NCBI RefSeq assembly: GCF_025463825.1 | Contig: NZ_JAODBG010000049.1 | Span: forward strand, 1 to 62,143 | DNA: 62,143 nucleotides | From: Cryobacterium sp. | GTDB lineage: Bacteria; Actinomycetota; Actinomycetes; Actinomycetales; Microbacteriaceae | Direction of reading: 5' to 3' | In this document: in pieces, positions 34,830-43,221 of the stretch | Numbering within the stretch: position 1 is the stretch's first letter | Layout: each line of letters starts with the position of its first letter | The notes under the pieces: generated by a model | The model's input: only the letters and a program-made list of their open reading frames with translations | Database searches by the model: none | Told to the model about the DNA's origin: nothing | Made by a program: the position numbers and the translations under genes

Positions 34830-36296
34830 ATGACGGTTCTCGACGAGCGTCCGGCCGCCGCGCCGGCCGCCGGCGCCCTCCGCAGCCTGGTCCCGGCACC
34901 CGCCGGCGACCCGGCCGCCTGGGGCACCCGCAACGCGCACGACCCCACCGTCGTGCGCGACACCGACGGCAGCTGGTTCATGTTCTCCACGGACGCCGCC
35001 GCCGGCGCCGACTCGGTGGCCGCCGGTGTGCACGTTCGCCGCTCGGTGGACCTCGTCACCTGGACCTTCGTGGGCACCGCCCTTGCCGGGGTGCCCGGCC
35101 CCGCCTTCGAGTGGAGCCAGGCCCCCGGGCTCTGGGCCCCGGAGGTCGTGCGCTGGCCGGCGACCGGCGCCGTGGGCGCCGACACCGCCGAGGTGCGGTG
35201 GCACATGTACTACTCCGCGTCCACTTTCGGATCGAACACCTCCGCCATCGGCCTGGCCGTGGCCAGCAGCCTGGCCGGCCCCTGGGAGGACCGCGGCATC
35301 GTGGTGGCCACCCGGGCCGGCACCGACAGCCAGAACGCCATCGACGCGGCCGTCACGATCGACCGCTCCGGCGCCCCGTGGCTGACCTACGGGTCGTTCT
35401 TCTCCGGCATCTACACGCTGCCGCTGGACGCCACCACCGGTCGGCCGCAGACGCCGGGCGACCTCGGTACCCTGCTCGCCCGCCGGCCCGTCTCGGTGGA
35501 CCGGGCCATCGAAGGCGCCTTCGTCCTCTACCGCCGTGAAGAGGACCGCTACGTGCTGTTCTCCTCCTACGACTCGCTCTTTGACAGCTACAACGTGCGC
35601 GTGGCCGTGGCCGAGGAGATCACCGGCCCGTACACCGACCTGCTCGGCCACGCGCTGACCGACCTGGACAGCGCTCCGGAGCTGATCGGCACCAAGGTGC
35701 TCGGCAGCCACCGGTTCGGGAGCGACACCGGCTGGCTCGCCCCCGGGCACAACTCGATCCTCATCGAGGCCGGCCTGCCCGGCACGGACGGTTCCGGCGA
35801 CGGCGCAACCGCGGGCGCCGATGGCTACCGGTCCCACGAGTACTTCATGGTGCACCACGTGCGCTTCGCCGACGATCCGCACCAGCACGTGGTGCAGCTG
35901 CGGCGCACCTTCTTCACCGCGACCGGCTGGCCCGTCGTCTCGCCGCAGCCCTTCGCCGGCGCCGAACTGGAACGGCTCACCGAACCGGTCGACCTGGCCG
36001 GGGCATGGCAGGTGGTGCGGCTCGCCCCGGACTCCTCCGCCCTGGTGGACTCGGTGACCAGCACGCTCACGCTGGCCCCCGCCGCCCTGGTCCCCGCCGG
36101 CGCGGCACCCGCCGACCGGCTCTTCGGCGCCGCCCCCGAGAACGTCAGGCTGGTGGTCGGCGGCGCCGGGACATCCGGCACCGAGCTCGACGCCGTCGTC
36201 TTTCCCAGCTGGGACTGGGCCAACGCCCGGCCCGCGCTCTCGTTCAGCGGCCTCGCCGCCGACGGGGTGGCCTGGTTCGGCACGAGGAGCGCCTGA
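34830..36296 (+). CDS. Cytoplasmic GH43 arabinanase/arabinosidase
   Basis: 488 residues without a signal peptide, so it acts on imported sugars. GH43 five-blade propeller landmarks: HDPTVVRD with general base D38, LWAPEVVRW, NAIDAAVTID (pKa-modulating Asp), IEGAFVLYRR (acid Glu) and APGHNSI (His). A C-terminal beta-sandwich-like extension (from about 360) follows the catalytic domain. The likely reaction is hydrolysis of alpha-1,5-arabino-oligosaccharides; xylosidase activity cannot be excluded from sequence. It is translationally coupled to the permease and to the DUF624 gene. Confidence 0.9.
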   Translation: MTVLDERPAAAPAAGALRSLVPAPAGDPAAWGTRNAHDPTVVRDTDGSWFMFSTDAAAGADSVAAGVHVRRSVDLVTWTFVGTALAGVPGPAFEWSQAPGLWAPEVVRWPATGAVGADTAEVRWHMYYSASTFGSNTSAIGLAVASSLAGPWEDRGIVVATRAGTDSQNAIDAAVTIDRSGAPWLTYGSFFSGIYTLPLDATTGRPQTPGDLGTLLARRPVSVDRAIEGAFVLYRREEDRYVLFSSYDSLFDSYNVRVAVAEEITGPYTDLLGHALTDLDSAPELIGTKVLGSHRFGSDTGWLAPGHNSILIEAGLPGTDGSGDGATAGADGYRSHEYFMVHHVRFADDPHQHVVQLRRTFFTATGWPVVSPQPFAGAELERLTEPVDLAGAWQVVRLAPDSSALVDSVTSTLTLAPAALVPAGAAPADRLFGAAPENVRLVVGGAGTSGTELDAVVFPSWDWANARPALSFSGLAADGVAWFGTRSA

Positions 36297-36297
36297 G

Positions 36298-37002
36298 ATG
36301 GACGATTACGCCATCGGCTGGGCCGGCAAGGTGATGAACTGGTTGCGCTTCGCGATCGCCCTCGTGGTGATCAACCTGCTCTTCCTCGCCGGCACGCTTG
36401 CCGGGCTCGTGGTGCTGGGCGTGTTCCCGGCGGCCACCGCCGCTGCGATCCTGCTCGGCCGGCTGCGCGCCGGGCAGCCCGGCGACCGGCTGGTGCGGGA
36501 CTTCATCACCGCCTACCGGGCCCAGTTCTGGCGCCTGTTCGTCGTGGCGATCCCGTTCCACGCCGCCGCCGTACTGATCTTCCTCGACCTGGTGGCCTTC
36601 CAAACGACGGCCGTGGCCGGCAGCCCGGTCAGCGCCGTGCTGCTGGTGCTGCTGATCGTGGCCTCGATCGGTACCCTTCTCGCGCTCTTCTGCGCGATCA
36701 CGATCTGCACCCGCTACCGCGACTCCGCACGGTCCGTCTGGCGATACGCGTTCGTGTTGCCGTTCGTCTCGCCGGTGCTGAGCCTGTCACTGATCCTGGG
36801 TCTGGGCGCACTCACCCTCGCCCTGTTCCAGTTCGGCGTGCTGATTCCCCTGATCGGGGCGTCCGCACCGCTGTTCCTGGCCGGCTGGCTCATCGATCAC
36901 CGCCTGGCCGCGCTCGATGCCGCGCACCCCGCGCACGGCGCCGTGCGGAACGAAGACGGCGCCCTGCCGCTGGCACCGGCCCGGCACACCTCGCTCGCCT
37001 GA
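36298..37002 (+). CDS. DUF624 (YesL-like) membrane protein
   Basis: 234 residues with about five membrane helices and the N-terminal pattern IGWAGKVMNWLRFAIALVVINLLFLAGTLAGLVVLGVFPAATA that defines DUF624. Such proteins recur in CUT1 sugar operons of Bacillota and Actinobacteria, but their role is unknown; they may help the ABC permease. The start overlaps the GH43 stop region (TGAGATGG), so it is coupled. Confidence 0.88.
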   Translation: MDDYAIGWAGKVMNWLRFAIALVVINLLFLAGTLAGLVVLGVFPAATAAAILLGRLRAGQPGDRLVRDFITAYRAQFWRLFVVAIPFHAAAVLIFLDLVAFQTTAVAGSPVSAVLLVLLIVASIGTLLALFCAITICTRYRDSARSVWRYAFVLPFVSPVLSLSLILGLGALTLALFQFGVLIPLIGASAPLFLAGWLIDHRLAALDAAHPAHGAVRNEDGALPLAPARHTSLA

Positions 37003-37043
37003 GCCGACCCACATACCTACACTTACTCGATTTCGAACTCCGT

Positions 37044-37057
37044 TTACAACGTTGCAC
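37044..37057. promoter_or_regulatory. LacI operator before the GH51 gene
   Basis: TTACAACGTTGCAC, 11 of 14 positions identical to the perfect palindrome at 31408-31421, ending 19 bp before the GH51 start. This suggests the GH51 gene has its own regulated promoter in addition to read-through. Confidence 0.76.
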
Positions 37058-37075
37058 AGATAGGACCGGATCTCC

Positions 37076-38581
37076 ATGACCACCGCACGAATCAGCATCG
37101 ACCGCACACATGTGGTCGCAACCATCAACCGGCGCATCTTCGGCTCCTTCGTGGAGCACCTGGGCCGCTGCGTCTACGACGGGATCTACGAGCCCGACCA
37201 CCCCACCGCCAACGAGGACGGCTTCCGCCTCGACGTGGTCGACCTGGTCAAGGAGCTCGGCTCCACCACCATCCGCTACCCCGGCGGCAACTTCGTCTCC
37301 GGCTACAAGTGGGAAGACGGCGTCGGCCCCCGCGACCGGCGCCCGGTGCGCCGCGACCTGGCCTGGCACTCCCTGGAAAGCAACCAGGTGGGCCTGGAGG
37401 AGTTCGGTCGCTGGTGCGAACTGACCGGCTCCGAGCTGATGATGGCCGTGAACCTCGGCACCCGCGGCATCGAATCCGCCCTCGACCTGCTCGAGTACGC
37501 CAACGGCGAGGCCGGCACCGCCCTGGCCGACGAGCGCGTGCGCAACGGCAAGGCCGAACCGTACGACATCCGCATGTGGTGCCTCGGCAACGAAATGGAC
37601 GGCCCCTGGCAGGTCGGCCACATGTCCTCCGACGACTACGGCAAGATCGCCGCCCGCACCGCATCGGCCATGAAGACCGCCGACCCGTCGCTGGAGCTCG
37701 TGGTCTGCGGCTCCTCCGGCTCGGCGATGCCGACCTTCGGCGAGTGGGAGCGGGTGGTGCTCGAGCACAGCTACGATTCCGTGGACTACATCTCCTGCCA
37801 CGCCTACTATCAGGAGCGAAACGGCGACCTGGACTCCTACCTGGCGTCGTCGCTGGAGATGAAGTACTTCATCGACACCGTCGTTGCCACGGCCGACCAC
37901 GTCAAGCACAAGCTGCGCAGCAAGAAGACCATCCAGCTCTCCTTCGACGAGTGGAACATCTGGTACCTCGAAGAGCACCAGGCCTCCGAAGAGGTCAACG
38001 ACGAGTGGCGTTTCGCGCCGCGCCAGCTCGAGGATGTCTACTCGGTGGCCGACGCCGTCGTGCTGGGCAACCTTCTGATGACCCTGCTGCAGAACCACGA
38101 CCGGGTCACCAGTGCCTCGCTGGCCCAGCTGGTGAACGTGATCGCCCCGATCATGACCGAACCGGGCGGAGCGTCCTGGCGCCAGACCACGTTCTTCCCG
38201 TTCTCGGTGACCTCCAGGCTCGCCCGCGGTGAGGTGCTCACGCCCCGCATCGAGGTCGGCAGCTACGACACCGCCGTGTACGGCGCCGCACCGCTGGTGG
38301 ACGCGGTCGCGACCGTGGACGCCGAAACCGGCACCGCGGCGGTGTTCCTGGTGAACCGCAGCCAGACCGAGTCGATCGAGGTGGCCATCGACGTGGCCGG
38401 GCTCGGCGCATCCGTGGTCACGGAAGCGGTCACCCTGCACGACGCCGACCCGTACGCGAAGAACACGCTCGCCGATCAGAACCGGGTGGGCCTGAAGGAC
38501 CTCGCCGGTGCTGTGCTGGCCGACGGTACGCTCACGGTCACCCTGCCGCCCGTGTCATGGTCGGCGATCGCGCTCGGTTAG
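37076..38581 (+). CDS. GH51 alpha-L-arabinofuranosidase
   Basis: 501 residues, cytoplasmic. Acid/base E173 (LGNEMDGPWQ) and nucleophile E292 (SFDEWNIWY) lie almost exactly where E175 and E294 do in the Geobacillus enzyme. It removes terminal arabinofuranose from arabino-oligosaccharides and arabinoxylan fragments, finishing the work of the GH43 enzymes. ATG 37076 follows AGGACCGGATCTCC. An operator site of the local LacI protein precedes it. The end overlaps the next GH43 gene by 25 bp. Confidence 0.96.
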   Translation: MTTARISIDRTHVVATINRRIFGSFVEHLGRCVYDGIYEPDHPTANEDGFRLDVVDLVKELGSTTIRYPGGNFVSGYKWEDGVGPRDRRPVRRDLAWHSLESNQVGLEEFGRWCELTGSELMMAVNLGTRGIESALDLLEYANGEAGTALADERVRNGKAEPYDIRMWCLGNEMDGPWQVGHMSSDDYGKIAARTASAMKTADPSLELVVCGSSGSAMPTFGEWERVVLEHSYDSVDYISCHAYYQERNGDLDSYLASSLEMKYFIDTVVATADHVKHKLRSKKTIQLSFDEWNIWYLEEHQASEEVNDEWRFAPRQLEDVYSVADAVVLGNLLMTLLQNHDRVTSASLAQLVNVIAPIMTEPGGASWRQTTFFPFSVTSRLARGEVLTPRIEVGSYDTAVYGAAPLVDAVATVDAETGTAAVFLVNRSQTESIEVAIDVAGLGASVVTEAVTLHDADPYAKNTLADQNRVGLKDLAGAVLADGTLTVTLPPVSWSAIALG

Positions 38582-39585
38582 GACGACCGGGTCGGGCGGG
38601 TGCGCTCGCGGGCCCGTCCGTCCTGACCCTGGCCGCGGTGCTCCTGTTCCTGTTGAGCGGATGCTCGACCGGGACGGGGGCCCGCGCCCTCAGCGGCGAC
38701 ATCGCCGTGCACGACCCGGCCTACGTGGCCGGGACGGACGGTGCCGCCGACTACGTCTTCTCCACCGGCAACGGGGACATCGCGGACGGCAACATCCAGA
38801 TCCGCCGGTCCGTGGACGGTCTGGCCTGGGAGTACGTCGGCGAGGTCTGGCAGGAGAAACCGGCCTGGCTGGTGGCGGCGGTGCCCGGTGTCGACAACCT
38901 GTGGGCGCCCGAGCTCCACCAGCACGACGGCACCTGGTACCTGTACTACTCGGCGTCGCTGTTCGGCACCAACACCTCGGTGATTGCGCTGGCGACCAAC
39001 AGCACCCTCGACCCGGATGCGGCCGACTACGAGTGGGTGGACCAGGGCGAGGTGATCACCTCGGTGGGCACCGACTTCAACGCGATCGACCCCGGCGTGG
39101 TCGAGGATGCCGCCGGCACGCCGTGGCTGACCTTCGGGTCGTTCTCGTCGGGGCTGCACCTGGTGCAACTCGAGTGGCCCGGCGGGCTGCGCGCCGACGA
39201 CGCCGACCCGGAGTTGATCGCGGACCGCGACACGGCCGTGAACGCGCTCGAGGCACCGTTCCTGCTCGCCCACGACGACTACTTCTACCTGTTCTTCTCC
39301 CGAGACTTCTGCTGCCGCGGCACGGAGAGCACCTACAACATTGCGGTCGGGCGGTCGGAAACCGTGAGCGGACCGTACCTGGACGCCAATGGCGCCGCCC
39401 TGCTGGATGACGGCGGCACCCCGCTTCTGGGCAACGACGGAGACCGGGTCGGTCCGGGCGGCCAATCGGTGTCCGGCGGGACCCTCGCCTTTCACTATTA
39501 CGACACCGCGCTTGACGGCGCTTTCCAACTCGGCCTGATCCCGCTCCAGTGGGAGGACGGCTGGCCAGTGGCCACCTGGGAGTAG
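38557..39585 (+). CDS. Lipoprotein GH43 arabinan endo-1,5-alpha-arabinosidase
   Basis: 342 residues. A basic n-region, hydrophobic core and lipobox LLSGC make it a lipid-anchored outer enzyme, unlike the other GH43. VHDPAYV (base Asp), LWAPELHQHDG, NAIDPGVV, LEAPFLL (acid Glu) and GPGGQSV mark GH43; RDFCCRGTES is the paired-cysteine segment seen in arabinanases. It probably trims arabinan at the cell surface into pieces that the importer takes up. ATG 38557 starts inside the GH51 gene; an alternative start is not obvious because the lipobox needs the n-region. Confidence 0.88.
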   Translation: MVGDRARLGRPGRAGALAGPSVLTLAAVLLFLLSGCSTGTGARALSGDIAVHDPAYVAGTDGAADYVFSTGNGDIADGNIQIRRSVDGLAWEYVGEVWQEKPAWLVAAVPGVDNLWAPELHQHDGTWYLYYSASLFGTNTSVIALATNSTLDPDAADYEWVDQGEVITSVGTDFNAIDPGVVEDAAGTPWLTFGSFSSGLHLVQLEWPGGLRADDADPELIADRDTAVNALEAPFLLAHDDYFYLFFSRDFCCRGTESTYNIAVGRSETVSGPYLDANGAALLDDGGTPLLGNDGDRVGPGGQSVSGGTLAFHYYDTALDGAFQLGLIPLQWEDGWPVATWE

Positions 39586-39597
39586 CGCAGTTTCGCG

Positions 39598-39703
39598 CTC
39601 GTGGCGTGGGCTAGTGCCCGCGGCCTGAGATAGTGCTCGCGGCACGCGATATAGCGCTTGATATCGCACGCTGCGAGCACTTTCGCGTGCCGCGAGCAGC
39701 TTC
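39598..39703. repeat. Nested palindromic element, family II copy D
   Basis: AGTGCTCGCGGCACGCGATAT (about 39632-39652) pairs with ATATCGCACGCTGCGAGCACT (39661-39681) around AGCGCTTG, with three mismatches. GCGCTCGTGGCGTGGGCTAGTGC upstream and CGTGCCGCGAGCAGC downstream are the same words as in copy C at 27061-27163. It lies between the convergent GH43 and xylB genes. Confidence 0.8.
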
Positions 39704-39705
39704 GG

Positions 39706-41121
39706 TCAGGCGCGGTGCGCGGCGTACTGGGCGCGGATGACGGGGTGAAAGTCCGGTGTGGGGTGGGTCGCGATGGGGACCGACCAGGCGGGGCGGGCCC
39801 CGGTGAGCGCCCAGGCGGCCTGCACGGCGCCGCCGTCGGCGACGTACTCGCCGGGCACCGGCACCGCGACGGGCGCCTCGAACACCTGCGCGGCGATCAG
39901 TTGCACGGCCGGGTTCTGCGCCGCGCCGCCGATGAGCAGGATCCGCTCGGCCGTGACGCCCTGCGCGCGCACGGCGTCCAGGCCGTCGGCCAGGCCGCAG
40001 AGCAGCCCCTCGATGGCGGCGCGGGCCAGATTGGCCCGGGTGGTCGAACCCAGGGTGAGCCCGAACAGCGACGCGGTGGCGTCGGGCAGGTTCGGCGTGC
40101 GCTCACCCTCGAAGTACGGCTGCAACACCAGGCCGTCGGCGCCGGGCTCGGCCTCGAGGGCGAGGCGGCCGAGTTCGTCGTGGTTCACGCCGAGCAGGCC
40201 GGCGATCGAGTCGAGGATACGGGCGGCGTTCAGGGTGGCGATCAACGGCAGGTTCAGCCCGCTGGCGTCGGCGAACCCGGCGACGGTGCCGGACGCATCC
40301 TCGCTGGGCTGTTCGGTGACGGCGAAGACCGTGCCGCTGGTGCCGATCGAGACGACGACGTCGCCGGCGGCGGCGCCCAGGCCCAGGGCGGCGCCGGCGT
40401 TGTCGCCGGCACCCACGCCCACGACCAGGCCGGCCGGAACGCCGGGCAGGGCCACGGTGGTGCCGGCGGTCTCGCCGGGGCCGAGCACGCGGGGGAGCAG
40501 CGCGTCGTGGCCGAGGCCCCGCACGAGCAGGTCCCGGTCGTAGTCGGCGGCGGCGGCCGACCAGTAGCCGGTGCCGCTGGCATCCGACCGATCGGTGGTC
40601 AGTTCGGTGAGCACCGGGCCGAGGGCGCTGTCCCCGGCCGGGCCGTACCCGCGCAACCGCCAGCTGAGCCAGTCGTGCGGCAGGGCCACCGCGGCGACGC
40701 GGGCGGCGTTGGCCGGCTCGGCATCCCGCAGCCAGCGCAGCTTGGTGACCGTGAACGACGCCACCGGAACCACGCCCGTGCGGCGGGCGTACTCGGCGGC
40801 GCCGATCTCCTGGATCAGGGCGGCCGCGGCGGGGGCGCTGCGGGTGTCGTTCCAGAGCAGGGCGGGCCGGATGACCTGGCCCGCGTCGTCGAGGACCACC
40901 ATGCCGTGCTGCTGGGCGGCGACAGACACGGCGGCCACATCCTCGAGCCCGCCGGCGTTCGTGATCGCGGCCAGCAGGGCATCCCACCAGGCGGCGGGAT
41001 CGACCTCAGTGCCGGCCGGATGGGCGGCCTTCCCCGTGCGCACCATCACGCCCGTGTCGGCATCTCGCACGACCACCTTGCAACTCTGTGTCGACGAGTC
41101 GACTCCGGCAACCAGCGTCAT
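39706..41121 (-). CDS. xylB: Xylulokinase
   Basis: 471 residues from ATG 41121 (TTGGAGTGCGTC upstream). FGGY-kinase landmarks: [15 protein letters not shown] at the N-terminus, [53 protein letters not shown] and [20 protein letters not shown]. It phosphorylates D-xylulose to xylulose 5-phosphate for the pentose phosphate pathway. It is not next to xylA but about 4 kb away on the same strand. A TGTT(N9)AACATATT site lies upstream at 41306-41326, matching one before xylA. Confidence 0.95.
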   Translation of the reverse strand: MTLVAGVDSSTQSCKVVVRDADTGVMVRTGKAAHPAGTEVDPAAWWDALLAAITNAGGLEDVAAVSVAAQQHGMVVLDDAGQVIRPALLWNDTRSAPAAAALIQEIGAAEYARRTGVVPVASFTVTKLRWLRDAEPANAARVAAVALPHDWLSWRLRGYGPAGDSALGPVLTELTTDRSDASGTGYWSAAAADYDRDLLVRGLGHDALLPRVLGPGETAGTTVALPGVPAGLVVGVGAGDNAGAALGLGAAAGDVVVSIGTSGTVFAVTEQPSEDASGTVAGFADASGLNLPLIATLNAARILDSIAGLLGVNHDELGRLALEAEPGADGLVLQPYFEGERTPNLPDATASLFGLTLGSTTRANLARAAIEGLLCGLADGLDAVRAQGVTAERILLIGGAAQNPAVQLIAAQVFEAPVAVPVPGEYVADGGAVQAAWALTGARPAWSVPIATHPTPDFHPVIRAQYAAHRA

Positions 41122-41190
41122 GACGCACTCCAAACTAGAAAAACCGCGTTGGGTGGGCACAACTCCTGCAACGCACGTGCCGGCTGTCGG

Positions 41191-41210
41191 CCCCGGAATT
41201 ACGGGGCTGA
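41191..41210 (-). promoter_or_regulatory. Hairpin in the xylB leader
   Basis: GCCCCG-GAATTA-CGGGGC is a 6-bp perfect stem in the 5' leader of xylB, about 75 bp before its start. It could affect mRNA stability or act as a weak attenuator. Confidence 0.4.
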
Positions 41211-41305
41211 CGAGCAGCGAAATGAGAAAGAGCAGGAGTCATGCCACCACCCGCGGGCGGGAGGGTGTCCTCGCCGTCATCGCCCAAGGTGGTTCACACA
41301 TAAAA

Positions 41306-41326
41306 TGTTCTGGGTCTAAACATATT
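41306..41326. promoter_or_regulatory. Candidate XylR box upstream of xylB
   Basis: TGTT-N9-AACATATT, the same arrangement as at 45631-45651 before xylA. The half-sites GTT and AAC are inverted with a 9-bp spacer. On the coding strand it covers TTTAGA and TTATGT, plausible -35 and -10 elements of xylB. Confidence 0.65.
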
Positions 41327-41374
41327 CGGTTCGGGCACGCTGTGCCACCACGGACGGACGTGCGCCGCGCGAGG

Positions 41375-42424
41375 CTAGCGCGGCGGGCTGCTCGCGCGAA
41401 GAATCACCCGGGTTTCCACCCGGATGACCTGGTCGGTGACGTCGGTGACGTCGGTGGCGTCGGAGAGCGCGAGTTCCACGGCCCGACGGCCGAGGTCGGC
41501 CAGCGGGATGTTCACCGTGGTCAGCGCCGGGGTGACATCGCGGGCGGTGTCGATGTCGTCGAAGCCGGCCACTGCAATATCCCCGGGCACATCGATGCCC
41601 GCCTCGCGGAGGGCGGACATTGCCCCGATGGCCATCACGTCGCTGACCGCGAAGACCAGCTCGACCTGGTCGAGGCCGCCGGCGATCAGTGCCGCCGCCG
41701 CCTCGAAGCCGCCGTCCCGGGTGAACTCGCCTCGCACGACGTGGTCGGGGTGGATGGCGATGCCATGCTCGGCCAGACCGTCGGCGAAGCCGGCGAGCCG
41801 GTCGCGGGAGGTGACCAGGGCGCGCTCGCCGCAGACGGCCGCGAACCGCCGGTAGCCCGCGGCGACGAGGCTGTTGGCCAGCGCCCGGGCACCGAGGTAA
41901 TTGTCCACCACGACGGTGCCGAACGGCAGGCCCTCCTGGCTGATCAGCACGACGCGGCCCCCGGTGCGGGCGAAGGCCGTGAGCTCCGCGATGAGTGCCG
42001 CCTGCGAGGTCGAGCCGTCGGAGCGGCTTCCGGTGAGGATCATGACGCGGGGTCGTTGGCCCCGGAGTGCACGGACGAGTTCGAGCTCGCGCTCGGTGCT
42101 GCGCTCGGTGACGGCCATGGTGACGATCAGGCCCTGCGCCTCGGCGGCCCGGATGACGCCGGCGGCGATGGAGGAGAAGTACGGGTCGGCGATGTCGCTC
42201 ACCAGCAGCGCAACGGTCGACGTGGACCCCTTCGCCACTGCCTGGGCGGAGAAGTTCGGGCTGTAGTTGAGCCTGGCCGCCGCGGCGAGTACCCGCTGGC
42301 GGTAGTCCTCGTTGACCTTGCGGGTGCTGCCGTTGAGTGATCGGGAGGCGGTGGCCAGTGAGACGCCCGCGTCGCGGGCGACGTCGTGCAGGGTGGCCGG
42401 AGAGGCTGAGGAAGAAGCTGCCAC
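41375..42424 (-). CDS. LacI-family transcriptional regulator
   Basis: 349 residues from GTG 42424 (AGAGGA 8 bp upstream). HTH LHDVARDAGVSLATASRSLNGS with hinge SAQAVAKGST, then the sensor domain (VALLVSDIADPYFSSIAAGVIRAAEAQGL, AVAGFDDIDTARDVTPALTTVNIP). The codons near the end encode a small repeat, DATDVTDVTDQV. Its targets are unknown; it lies between xylB and a broken membrane gene. A perfect palindrome upstream at 42462-42478 suggests autoregulation; I saw no other copy of that palindrome in the window. Confidence 0.92.
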   Translation of the reverse strand: MAASSSASPATLHDVARDAGVSLATASRSLNGSTRKVNEDYRQRVLAAAARLNYSPNFSAQAVAKGSTSTVALLVSDIADPYFSSIAAGVIRAAEAQGLIVTMAVTERSTERELELVRALRGQRPRVMILTGSRSDGSTSQAALIAELTAFARTGGRVVLISQEGLPFGTVVVDNYLGARALANSLVAAGYRRFAAVCGERALVTSRDRLAGFADGLAEHGIAIHPDHVVRGEFTRDGGFEAAAALIAGGLDQVELVFAVSDVMAIGAMSALREAGIDVPGDIAVAGFDDIDTARDVTPALTTVNIPLADLGRRAVELALSDATDVTDVTDQVIRVETRVILRASSPPR

Positions 42425-42461
42425 GGTGCGGGTCCTCTCGAGTCGGTGGGGCCGGATCGGC

Positions 42462-42478
42462 AATAGGGAAACCCTATT
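42462..42478. promoter_or_regulatory. Palindrome upstream of the LacI gene
   Basis: AATAGGG-AAA-CCCTATT is a perfect 7+7 inverted repeat 38 bp before the GTG start. Unlike the other LacI sites here it has an odd 3-bp spacer and no central CG. Confidence 0.65.
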
Positions 42479-42662
42479 CCGAAACCGGCGTACTGTGGGC
42501 GCGTTGTTTCACCCGTGCCGACATGCGTCGCCGCCGACCCAGGTGTTGGTGACGCGGGCGGGTGGAGGCGGTTCCGCGCGGAATGCGCTTGCCCGCGGGC
42601 GGGTCAACCTCGGCGACCGGTGGTCCGCCGATGCTGGTGACGGTGCGGCGGGCGCGGGATGG

Positions 42663-43183
42663 ATGAGCGTGGACACCGGCAATGGCACGACTTCCCCGAC
42701 CGGCCCGCTGCGGCGGCGGTACATCTCTCCCGAGCTCGTGTCGGGCACCGTGCTCGTCGGCGTCGTGATCGCCGTCGCGGACGAATCGGGCGGCATCCTA
42801 GACGTCTTCACGATCACGGTCCTCAGCCTGCTGGTGTTCTGGGCCATCGAGGTGTTCGCGCACACCGTCGCCGCGCACCCTGGCGTCTCGACTCCGATCC
42901 GGTGCGCGTGCGCGCCTCGTTCCGGGCCGCGCTCGCGGACTCCCAGGGACTTCTGCTGGCGGGCATCCCGCCGCTGGCCTTGCTGCTGCTCGGTTTGGTC
43001 GGGATGGAGGGTGGCGCCGTGGCCGATTGGATGGCGCTGTGGGTGCAGGTCGCCCTGCTCGGCGTGGTGGGCTGGATCGCCTTCGGCGGGCGGGGTATCG
43101 CCTGGTACGGGCGGGTCTGCGGGGCCCTGGCCACGGCGGCCCTGGGAATGTTCGCGATAGTTCTGAAGATCCTGGTGCACTGA
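42663..43183 (+). pseudogene. Frameshifted small membrane protein
   Basis: ATG 42663 opens a frame encoding a short polar start and two helices (ISPELVSGTVLVGVVIAVAD, FTITVLSLLVFWAIEVFAHTVAAH). Near 42885 the sensible reading moves to the next frame: GRLDSDPVRVRASFRAALADSQGLLLAGIPPLALLLLGLVGM, then two more helices to the stop at 43181. One missing C (CACCCTGGCGTCTCGAC instead of ..GGCCGTCTCGAC) explains it. Either a fresh one-base deletion or a sequencing error. I do not recognise a named family; it is like small actinobacterial integral membrane proteins of about 170 residues. Confidence 0.7.
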
Positions 43184-43221
43184 CCCTCGCCAGGGCGCGG
43201 CGCGGGCACTAGCCTCGGCTC

